Source of the DNA: an uncultured Collinsella sp.
GTDB lineage: Bacteria > Actinomycetota > Coriobacteriia > Coriobacteriales > Coriobacteriaceae
Assembly (NCBI GenBank): GCA_900549275.1
Contig: URNU01000034.1
Location: 1 to 9,478 of the forward strand
Direction of reading: 5' to 3'
Length of the DNA: 9,478 nucleotides
Shown: in pieces, positions 1 through 4,263 of the stretch
Layout: each line of letters opens with the position of its first letter
Position numbering within the stretch: position 1 is the first letter of the stretch
Position numbers and translations under genes: made by a program
Notes under the pieces: model-generated
The model's input: only the letters and a program-made list of their open reading frames with translations
Database searches by the model: none
Told to the model about the DNA's origin: nothing

Positions 1-168
1 GATGGGATGGAACGTGGGCTCCACGTCGGGCAAGTCATATTGCAAGACGGGCTCGAGCATCTGGACGGCGTCGTTCATGTAGGACGTCATCTGGGTGAGC
101 TCGTCATCGGTCAGTGCGATCTTTGCGTACTCGGCGATGCCGCGCACGTCTTTCTCGCTGAGTGCCAT
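1..168 (-). CDS. gatC: Asp-tRNA(Asn)/Glu-tRNA(Gln) amidotransferase subunit C, N-terminal part (cut by window edge)
   Basis: The visible 56 codons begin MALSEKDVRGIAEYAKIAL and end ...YDLPDVEPTFHPI. This is the GatC pattern: an N-terminal helix with a short I-A-x-x-A-x-I-x-L segment, an acidic helix, then a D-V-x-P-T region. GatC stabilises the GatAB core, which converts Glu-tRNA(Gln) or Asp-tRNA(Asn) to the amidated form in the cytoplasm. About 95-100 residues is usual, so some 40 codons lie beyond the left edge, where gatA and gatB would be expected next. The ATG at 168 is preceded by AAGGGAG (174-180) at 5-6 nt spacing, which fixes the start. A TATACT box at 204-209 suggests it has its own promoter and is not in the sortase transcript. 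The family call rests on sequence recognition alone. Confidence 0.88.
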   Translation of the reverse strand, partial: MALSEKDVRGIAEYAKIALTDDELTQMTSYMNDAVQMLEPVLQYDLPDVEPTFHPI

Positions 169-203
169 AGGCGCTCCCTTCCGCATAACAGTTAAACCGC
201 TCT

Positions 204-209
204 AGTATA
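204..209 (-). promoter_or_regulatory. candidate -10 box for gatC
   Basis: TATACT on the minus strand, directly preceded by TG, lies about 35 bases upstream of the gatC start codon. No good -35 hexamer is seen 16-18 bases upstream, so this would be a -10 dominated or activator-assisted promoter. The placement is an inference. Confidence 0.35.
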
Positions 210-294
210 CAGGGCAACGCCGGCTTGGAGCAGGCGCTTTACCCAAATGCAGCGAAAACGTAACGAGGGCGGCGGTTAGCAGGCGACGGGCTGG

Positions 295-357
295 CGGTTC
301 CGCAGCGAAACCGCACCGTCCATAGCGAAAACCGTCTCGCCCACAGCGGAAACCATC
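295..357 (-). repeat. short tandem repeats of about 21 bp, GGTTTYCGCT core
   Basis: Read on the minus strand, two adjacent 21-bp units (337-357 and 316-336) share a GAYGGTTTYCGCTRTGGRCG-like sequence and differ at five positions. A degenerate third unit, one base shorter, lies at about 296-315. A further AGCGAAAAC match lies alone at 251-259. The array abuts the left arm of the long inverted repeat at 350-414. No function is assigned. Confidence 0.6.
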
Positions 358-414
358 ACAACATTCGACGCTTTTCGCCAAAATCGCGATTTTCATCGAA
401 TGTTGTGATGGTTT
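350..414. repeat. perfect 19-bp inverted repeat with a palindromic loop
   Basis: The left arm at 350-368 and right arm at 396-414 (outer end AAACCATCACAACATTCGA) are perfect reverse complements separated by 27 bases. The spacer itself contains a 14-bp palindrome, AAAATCGCGATTTT, at 380-393. There is no T-run on either side, so it is not a standard intrinsic terminator. A transcript in either direction would form a long hairpin. It could be a small non-autonomous repeat element, a processing site or a protein-binding site. With the repeats on its left and the hairpin on its right it fills the gap of about 300 bases between srtC and gatC, where no convincing gene is seen. Confidence 0.8.
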
Positions 415-424
415 GAAAGCCCCG

Positions 425-459
425 ACCACCACAAAGGTGCCTGTCCCCATTTTGGTGGT
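425..459. repeat. GGTGCCTGTCCCC hairpin element just after the sortase stop
   Basis: ACCACCACAAA (425-435) pairs with TTTTGGTGGT (450-459) around a loop containing GGTGCCTGTCCCC, with one bulged base. It starts 13 bases beyond the sortase stop codon. A GGTGCCTGTCCCC core recurs in intergenic hairpins of many bacteria, from general knowledge; the copy number in this genome is unknown. It lacks a T-tract and so is at best a weak transcription or RNA-stability signal for the sortase mRNA. Confidence 0.5.
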
Positions 460-472
460 TCTGAACGATGCC

Positions 473-1411
473 TTATGCCGAGGCCTTGACCTTGCGGCGC
501 TTGCGGACCGCGTGGATCACGATGTCCAGCAGCAACAGCACAATGGCTACGACCACGATAAGCACGGCAAACTCGCGCTTGCCCCAGTGGCGACCGGCCA
601 GCGACTTTTGCTTGTCGACGTCCTTCTTGTTGTACTTGGTGCGCACGCAATGCACCAGCAGGCGATGGTCGTTCACGCCATAGGGCGTGCAGGTGACGAG
701 CGTCACCTTGTCGGCGCCGGGCTCGATGGTCAGCGACTCCATCTCCTCTGGCAGCACGACCTCGGAGTCCACCATCTTGTAGGCGAGCGTCTTGTTCATG
801 GTGTGTAGCAGCACCAGGTCGCCGGGCTCCAGCGAATGGATGTCGTCGAACATGCTCAGGTTGCGCATGCCCGAGTGCGCGGTGAGCACACAATGCGTCG
901 AGGTACCACCCACCGGCAGGCTCGTGCCCTCCAGGTGGCCGACGCCCGCCATAAGGACTTCCTCGCTCGTGCCGTGGTAGATGGGCATGCTCACGTCGAT
1001 GGAGGGGATTTCGATCCAGCTCATCATGGGGTCGCGGTCAAAGATGAGCTGCTGGGTGTAGGGTTCAATCTGGTCGGCGGGAAGCTCGGTGGCCTCGCCA
1101 GCCAGCTGCTCGTTAAAGGAGCGCGCCTGGAGCAGGATGCGCTCGCGCTCCTCGGCAGACAGCGCGTCCACGGTGCTGGACACGGTGCTGATCTGGTTGA
1201 ACACGCCCGAGGCCTCGAGCCGGTCCAAGATCCACGGCCAGGTCATAAGGCCCACGCCAATAAGGATGATGACGATGGTGATGAGCCGGTCGGCCCAGCG
1301 CGGCAGTCGCTTGCGGCGGCGCTTGGGTTTTGGTTGAGGTTTGGGCTGAGGGCTTGAGCCACCGTTGTCCGCGGCGTTATTGCTCTTCATATGTTTGGCG
1401 CCCTGCACCAT
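473..1411 (-). CDS. class C (pilin-polymerising) sortase
   Basis: This 312-residue protein is a membrane transpeptidase that would join pilin subunits by isopeptide bonds after cutting LPxTG-type motifs. A basic Pro/Lys/Arg-rich N-terminus is followed by a membrane span (about 43-60). The sortase fold includes IEIPSIDVSMPIYHGTSEEV (about 133-152). Catalytic residues are His179 in LTAHSGM, Cys241 in TLVTC and Arg250 in NDHRLLV. A second membrane span (about 281-300) and a basic tail close it, as is typical of class C. The usual Asp-Pro-aromatic lid motif is not visible; the region reads ELPADQIEPY. The start at 1411 has GAGGAG 9 bases upstream, while the internal Met8 has no such site. It is about 1 kb downstream of the pilin operon, beyond its terminator. 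Its substrates are presumably the three anchored proteins of that operon. Confidence 0.93.
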   Translation of the reverse strand: MVQGAKHMKSNNAADNGGSSPQPKPQPKPKRRRKRLPRWADRLITIVIILIGVGLMTWPWILDRLEASGVFNQISTVSSTVDALSAEERERILLQARSFNEQLAGEATELPADQIEPYTQQLIFDRDPMMSWIEIPSIDVSMPIYHGTSEEVLMAGVGHLEGTSLPVGGTSTHCVLTAHSGMRNLSMFDDIHSLEPGDLVLLHTMNKTLAYKMVDSEVVLPEEMESLTIEPGADKVTLVTCTPYGVNDHRLLVHCVRTKYNKKDVDKQKSLAGRHWGKREFAVLIVVVAIVLLLLDIVIHAVRKRRKVKASA

Positions 1412-1427
1412 CGCCGGTCACTCCTCT

Positions 1428-1455
1428 ACAACTCAAGTTGTCTAAACAAATAATA
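1428..1455 (-). promoter_or_regulatory. candidate sortase promoter and 5' leader inverted repeat
   Basis: On the minus strand a TATTAT box (1450-1455) is followed by a small inverted repeat, ACAACT-N2-AGTTGT (1428-1441), immediately upstream of the GAGGAG ribosome site of the sortase. No convincing -35 is seen. This would give the sortase its own transcription start, or it may simply be leader structure on a transcript coming from the upstream small gene. Confidence 0.35.
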
Positions 1456-1537
1456 GCCGATTAGCGTGCTTCCGCGCCGGACAACGCAGCTTGGCAGCAT
1501 TGCGCAGTGCGAGTATGGGCCCGCATTTGAGTTTTCA

Positions 1538-1568
1538 AAATGTCCCGAATCGGCTGAGCGATTCGGGA
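1538..1568 (-). terminator. inverted repeat, probable terminator of the small-protein mRNA (copy 1)
   Basis: TCCCGAATCG (1543-1552) and CGATTCGGGA (1559-1568) form a perfect 10-bp stem with a 6-base loop. On the minus strand it is followed by CATTTTG, so it can end the transcript that carries the 49-residue gene. On the plus strand the same hairpin sits directly upstream of a TACAAT box. It may therefore have both a terminator and a promoter-side role. Both copies conserve the stem while the loop differs (GCTGAG against GCGGGG). Confidence 0.55.
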
Positions 1569-1574
1569 TACAAT
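1569..1574 (+). promoter_or_regulatory. -10 box of candidate antisense RNA (copy 1)
   Basis: TACAAT on the plus strand matches the TATAAT consensus at five of six positions and is conserved in copy 2. The -35 position falls inside the inverted repeat and does not match TTGACA, so the promoter call is moderate to weak. Confidence 0.4.
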
Positions 1575-1580
1575 GTCAAT

Positions 1581-1680
1581 AGAAAACGACGCACCCCGCG
1601 TAAGTGTACGAGAGCGCGGGCGGCCTAGTTTTCAGCTTTTGTTAAATGCCCGGGATCCGACCCCCGGGCATTCTTATTTG
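1581..1680 (+). ncRNA. candidate antisense RNA (type I antitoxin-like), copy 1
   Basis: A plus-strand transcript starting just after the TACAAT box would be about 100 nt. It would contain a stem CCCGCG/CGCGGG (1595-1600 with 1615-1620) and a 14-base loop. It would end at a strong intrinsic terminator: a 10-bp stem AATGCCCGGG/CCCGGGCATT (1645-1654 with 1663-1672), then TTCTTATTT. It runs tail-to-tail against the 49-residue minus-strand gene, overlapping its stop codon and predicted 3' untranslated region. This is the geometry of RatA against TxpA. What is seen is the hairpins, the -10 box, the convergent layout and conservation in a second copy. That it is an RNA antitoxin is inference. Confidence 0.5.
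1645..1679 (+). terminator. intrinsic terminator of candidate antisense RNA (copy 1)
   Basis: A GC-rich 10-bp stem with an 8-base loop is followed by TTCTTATTT on the plus strand. On the minus strand the downstream side is TTTAACAAAAG, which is not T-rich enough, so it is oriented to stop plus-strand transcription. The stop codon of the opposing small gene lies within its T-tract. Confidence 0.65.
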
Positions 1681-1823
1681 CGCTTTCGACGCAAATGCCG
1701 TCCACCGTCCGCACCGCGCGTGCGCCTACGGACCTTAAACCGAACCTCATACGAGTCAAAAAACGCGATGACGAACGTGCCCACCGCCGCGAGGGCGGCG
1801 AGCGCGTTAAGGAATTTCAGCAT
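1674..1823 (-). CDS. small single-span membrane protein with basic tail, candidate type I toxin
   Basis: The protein is 49 residues: MLKFLNALAALAAVGTFVIA, then FFDSYEVRFKV and a tail rich in Arg and Lys ending HLRRKRK. One hydrophobic helix (about 4-22) is followed by a strongly basic C-terminus. The AxxGTFVIAF stretch resembles the holin-like small toxins of the TxpA/BsrG kind; a basic tail also occurs in YonT. The ATG at 1823 has a perfect GGAGGT (1830-1835) at 6-base spacing, which strongly supports translation. The second copy differs by an in-frame 3-base insertion and a Phe-to-Leu change, consistent with coding constraint. It lies between the pilin terminator and the sortase, with a candidate antisense RNA converging on its 3' end. 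If it is a toxin, it would act at the cytoplasmic membrane. It could instead be a harmless regulatory membrane peptide. The family call is by resemblance only. Confidence 0.7.
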   Translation of the reverse strand: MLKFLNALAALAAVGTFVIAFFDSYEVRFKVRRRTRGADGGRHLRRKRK

Positions 1824-1879
1824 ATGGTGACCTCCGATCGAGTCGTCGGCCGCCCACGCACGGGATGCGTCGCAAGGGT

Positions 1880-1885
1880 ATTTTA
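1880..1885 (-). promoter_or_regulatory. candidate -10 box for the small membrane protein gene
   Basis: TAAAAT on the minus strand lies about 57 bases upstream of the start codon and matches the -10 consensus at five of six positions. No good -35 sequence is seen at 16-18 bases upstream. It is the best candidate in the 1824-1970 upstream region, where no gene is seen. Confidence 0.3.
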
Positions 1886-1922
1886 CTGCGAGTGTATGCA
1901 CCCACGCCTGGTAAACGCGATT

Positions 1923-1951
1923 TTGACAAACATTTGTTCGATAGTTACAAA
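1923..1951 (+). promoter_or_regulatory. plus-strand promoter, TTGACA-17-TACAAA
   Basis: A perfect TTGACA (1923-1928) is followed after exactly 17 bases by TACAAA (1946-1951). It points toward the second-copy antisense RNA, about 70 bases before that copy's hairpin. It could drive a longer form of that RNA. The spacer contains a LexA-like palindrome. Confidence 0.45.
1927..1940 (-). promoter_or_regulatory. LexA (SOS) box-like operator
   Basis: On the minus strand the sequence CGAACAAATGTTTG matches the Gram-positive LexA consensus CGAACRNRYGTTYC at all specified positions except the last. It overlaps the -35 and spacer of the plus-strand TTGACA promoter and lies about 100 bases upstream of the small membrane protein gene. 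SOS control is known for several type I toxins, such as TisB. One site by sequence match only is modest evidence. Confidence 0.4.
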
Positions 1952-2017
1952 CACGGTTCCCCGTCCAGAGGAGCTTGGCCGCATTGTCCGCGTTTGCCCG
2001 ACGTGTTTGCGTTTTCA

Positions 2018-2048
2018 AAATGTCCCGAATCGGCGGGGCGATTCGGGA
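2018..2048 (-). terminator. inverted repeat, copy 2
   Basis: Same perfect 10-bp arms as copy 1 (2023-2032 and 2039-2048) with loop GCGGGG, followed on the minus strand by CATTTTG. The TACAAT box of the plus-strand RNA follows at 2049-2054. Confidence 0.5.
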
Positions 2049-2060
2049 TACAATAACTAC

Positions 2061-2158
2061 AGGAAACGACGCACCCCGCGTAAGTACTTAGGAGCGCGGG
2101 CGACCAGTTTCCGACGTTGTTAAATGCCCGGGCTCCGAACCCCGGGCATTCTTATTTG
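2061..2158 (+). ncRNA. candidate antisense RNA, copy 2
   Basis: This is a near-copy of the RNA at 1581-1680, with the same CCCGCG/CGCGGG stem (2075-2080 with 2095-2100). The loop differs (TAAGTACTTAGGAG in place of TAAGTGTACGAGAG). The terminator has the same 10-bp stem (2123-2132 with 2141-2150) and TTCTTATTT. Its cognate small protein has lost its start, so if expressed it would be an antitoxin without a local toxin, possibly acting on the copy 1 mRNA in trans. Expression is inferred, not shown. Confidence 0.45.
2122..2157 (+). terminator. intrinsic terminator of candidate antisense RNA (copy 2)
   Basis: The 10-bp stem AATGCCCGGG/CCCGGGCATT with an 8-base loop is followed by TTCTTATTT on the plus strand; stem and tail are conserved with copy 1 while the loop sequence differs. 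Confidence 0.65.
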
Positions 2159-2263
2159 CGCTTGTTGCGGCGCAAATGCCTTCTACCGTCCGCACCGCGC
2201 GTGCGCCTACGGACCTTAAACCGAACCTCATACGAGTCAAGAAACGCGATGACGAACGTACCC
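2152..2263 (-). pseudogene. 5'-truncated second copy of the small membrane protein gene
   Basis: The minus-strand frame reads GTFVIAFLDSYEVRFKV followed by the same Arg/Lys-rich tail, ending HLRRNKRK, and matches residues 15-49 of the intact copy. The first 14 residues, the start codon and the GGAGGT site are absent. Upstream the frame stays open through the pilin terminator hairpin but has no ribosome site. The remaining part has kept its frame, with one in-frame codon inserted, so the truncation looks recent or the conserved DNA is kept for the opposing RNA. Confidence 0.75.
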
Positions 2264-2296
2264 GCATCGGACGGTAGAGGCTGGCTTCGTTGTCCC

Positions 2297-2333
2297 AAAA
2301 AAAACAGGGCAGACTCCAGTGCGGAGTCTGCCC
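2297..2333 (-). terminator. strong intrinsic terminator of the pilus operon
   Basis: On the minus strand GGGCAGACTCC and GGAGTCTGCCC form a perfect 11-bp stem with loop GCACT, followed by TG and eight T residues. It lies about 100 bases past the stop codon of the LPLTG pilin and would separate the pilin operon from the small-protein modules and the sortase. Confidence 0.93.
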
Positions 2334-2435
2334 CGAAAAGAGAATGGCAAAGCAAGAACGTCGATGGACGAGAAAAGTGTCCGCAAGTCTCATGGCCATC
2401 ACATCCCACCTGCCAAAGGGATGGGTGAGCGAGCG

Positions 2436-4151
2436 TTACTCCTGCTCGGACTCCTCAGCCTGCTTACGGCTGCGGATGAGGTGCGCCACGCCGATGACGA
2501 GCACCGCGCCGCCAGCGATCCAAGTGAAGGTCACACCGTTAAGGCCGGTGAGCGGGAGGCCGGAGCCCTTCTTGTTCTCGATGGTGATGGGAATCCTGGT
2601 CGAGGTAACTTTTTCACCGAGCTGAGAAGTGACCATATTAGAGCTGGGGGTTACGCTGAGTCCTGTCAGTTCGCCGGTCGTCTCATTGTATGTAGGCGTC
2701 ACCACAATGGTAAAGCTAATGGAGTTATAACCCGCGGGCGTCTCGCACTCCGTAATCTCGTACTCACCTGCAACAAGACCAGGGATAAAGACCTTGCTGT
2801 CAGTCTCTTTAGTCTTAAACACTCCAGCTTTGCCTGAATCGTCAGTGAGTCCACCAGTCTCCGTCAGCCATTTTTCGCCATTAACAGGAGTGGTACCCTC
2901 CTTGGTCATTTTGACCTTAAAGCCGGCAACAAGTTTCTTTTTCGGATTATCCGAGGCGGTCTTAGTGACATCGAGACCGAAGACGTAGTCAGTGACCTCA
3001 TCCGACTCAGAAGTGCCCTTATCATCAGTCATGGGATTGTTGGAATAGACAAGCTTGACCTCGTTGGTGTTGCCGGTGGCAGTGTATTCAGCCTCACCGG
3101 TCAGTTTTGCGTTATAGGTCACAACGACCTTAGAGTCGCCCTTAAGCGTCACGCCTGCGTTTGTTGCAACAGCCTTAAGATCAGAGAAGGAAATCGTCAG
3201 GTCGTGACCGCCAGTGGGGTGCCCAGAGGCGTCCGTAGTGTCCACAAGATTTACCGTGTAGCCATTTGTAGGTTGGATAACGGTGTCGTCAATTTTCACC
3301 TTAACGGAGTTCTCGCTAGCCTCCAGTCCAGCTGAAAGATGATCATGGAACGAATATTCGTACTTGGTGAAGGTGTCGATGTTGCTCGCGACGGAACCGG
3401 TCAGTTTATATTCAACCTCCTCGCCAATATACGAGTCACTCCGCTTTCCCCATGCCTTGCCCTCATGAACTTCCTTTTTGACGGTAGGAATGCTGGTCTT
3501 CTCGGTGACCGTTACGGACTTACCACCCACGATAGCGAAAATCGGGGAGGTGCCAGTGTTCGGCTTTGCCGGATTCGTAAGACCATCAGGCACGAAGAGG
3601 TAGTAGCCATCGCCATAAGCATCCGGGCGCGTCCAAGAATCATCCACCTTAAAAGAATTTCCCGCAGGAGTCTCGTCTGTAATCGCAGCCGCAATTGCAT
3701 ACAGCACGTCACCGGGAGCAACGCGCGTACCCTCGCTGCTGGTTGCCGAGCTGGCAGAAGTTCCCGTCACATTTTTAGCAAGCCACTCGGCAACAACCGG
3801 GGCAGTGGCACTGTCCGCAAGCGCCGCAGCGCCGTCTGCATCCACGATTTCCTTGTACTTGGCAGATCCTTTAATAGCAGCGATTACCTTGCGCCCGATA
3901 GTCGTGTTTGACCATTCAATATCGGAAGCAACTTTTCCTTTGCTCCCCTCATCGGCGACTTTTGCCTTGAAGATCTGGTAGGCCTTGAACGTATTGTCCT
4001 TGTTGGCCTCGTCGACCTTATTGATCGTGATGCTGCCCGCCGCGCCCTCAGCAAACGCCATGGTCACCGGGGCCATTACGCCGCCGAAGCTCAACGTTGC
4101 CGTGAGGCCTGCTGTCACTGCCAGGCGTGCGATGTTCTTGCTCATGCTCAT
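2436..4151 (-). CDS. LPLTG-anchored pilin, backbone type (SpaH/EbpB-like)
   Basis: This 571-residue pilin has a signal peptide (1-34, cut near MAFA|EG). The N-terminal domain covers about 38-215. A central isopeptide domain (about 220-390) begins PTVKKEV and ends near NEVKLVYSNNP (363-373). The C-terminal Cna-B/SpaA-type domain (about 391-527) has candidate Lys397-Asn526 partners and the E-box YEITECETPAGY (464-475, Glu468). LPLTG (532-536), a membrane span and a short charged tail follow. Lys218 in VTVTEK sits where the YPK pilin lysine is expected. The start at 4151 has AGAGGA 7 bases upstream. An earlier in-frame ATG at 4184 lacks a site and would put charged residues before the signal peptide. 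Its position as last gene before the terminator and its fold suggest the major shaft subunit. Its GC content (about 50% in a sampled line) is far below that of the next pilin. Confidence 0.92.
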   Translation of the reverse strand: MSMSKNIARLAVTAGLTATLSFGGVMAPVTMAFAEGAAGSITINKVDEANKDNTFKAYQIFKAKVADEGSKGKVASDIEWSNTTIGRKVIAAIKGSAKYKEIVDADGAAALADSATAPVVAEWLAKNVTGTSASSATSSEGTRVAPGDVLYAIAAAITDETPAGNSFKVDDSWTRPDAYGDGYYLFVPDGLTNPAKPNTGTSPIFAIVGGKSVTVTEKTSIPTVKKEVHEGKAWGKRSDSYIGEEVEYKLTGSVASNIDTFTKYEYSFHDHLSAGLEASENSVKVKIDDTVIQPTNGYTVNLVDTTDASGHPTGGHDLTISFSDLKAVATNAGVTLKGDSKVVVTYNAKLTGEAEYTATGNTNEVKLVYSNNPMTDDKGTSESDEVTDYVFGLDVTKTASDNPKKKLVAGFKVKMTKEGTTPVNGEKWLTETGGLTDDSGKAGVFKTKETDSKVFIPGLVAGEYEITECETPAGYNSISFTIVVTPTYNETTGELTGLSVTPSSNMVTSQLGEKVTSTRIPITIENKKGSGLPLTGLNGVTFTWIAGGAVLVIGVAHLIRSRKQAEESEQE

Positions 4152-4194
4152 CTTCTTTTCCTCTGCTTTCTGCTTGAAGTCCATTTGATCTAAA

Positions 4195-4210
4195 TCTGTC
4201 TGTCTGTCTG
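4195..4210. repeat. tetranucleotide repeat, four TCTG units
   Basis: Four perfect TCTG units (CAGA on the coding strand), followed by a partial unit TGTC, lie about 44 bases upstream of the chosen start of the LPLTG pilin and outside any reading frame. Unit-number change here would alter leader length, not frame. Confidence 0.85.
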
Positions 4211-4238
4211 TGTCTTAGCATCTACTTCGCTACGTCTC

Positions 4239-4257
4239 GCCCCGCTCTCTGTGGGGC
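4239..4257 (-). other. GC-rich hairpin between the two pilin genes
   Basis: GCCCC (4239-4243) and GGGGC (4253-4257) form a 5-bp stem with a 9-base loop, a few bases past the stop codon of the MPSTG pilin. No T-tract follows, so it is not a clear terminator. It may be an RNA stability or partial attenuation element that raises the relative amount of the downstream pilin. Confidence 0.35.
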
Positions 4258-4263
4258 TGCCAG

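Larger units (their letters stand above)
1488..1782. repeat. direct repeat copy 1 (small RNA plus small-protein module)
   Basis: This segment matches 1972-2263 with an offset of about 480 bases. Near-identical blocks include the hairpin region (1531-1568 against 2011-2048), the GACGCACCCCGCGTAAGT region, the terminator hairpin and a block of about 50 identical bases at roughly 1694-1750. The left end (AGCTTGGC.GCATTG) is more diverged. The match stops abruptly inside the small protein gene, at the codons for its Gly-Thr-Phe-Val-Ile. Copy 1 keeps the whole gene and copy 2 does not. Confidence 0.9.
1972..2263. repeat. direct repeat copy 2 (RNA part intact, small protein truncated)
   Basis: This is the partner of 1488-1782. 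Hairpin, TACAAT box, RNA stem-loop and terminator are all kept. Similarity ends at about 2263 and unrelated sequence leading to the pilin terminator replaces the toxin start and ribosome site. Confidence 0.9.

Noticed and set aside
202..450. 82-codon minus-strand frame beginning MGTGTFVVV
   Set aside because: It starts inside the GGTGCCTGTCCCC hairpin, runs through the inverted repeat and tandem repeats, has no ribosome site and has no recognisable fold.
473..893. Alternative-frame 166-codon minus-strand reading inside the sortase gene
   Set aside because: Its sequence is low-complexity Arg/His/Ala, while the sortase frame carries the catalytic His, Cys and Arg motifs.
1573..1830. 85-codon plus-strand frame over the candidate antisense RNA and small gene
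   Set aside because: It reads through the terminator hairpin and antisense to the small protein; the start has no ribosome site. The matching frame in copy 2 is diverged in length.
1488..2263. Two-copy repeat considered as a CRISPR or insertion sequence
   Set aside because: There are only two long copies with no spacer pattern, no transposase and no terminal inverted repeats bounding the unit.
4152..4184. Upstream ATG at 4184 for the LPLTG pilin
   Set aside because: No ribosome site precedes it, whereas the ATG at 4151 has AGAGGA at good spacing and gives a normal signal peptide.
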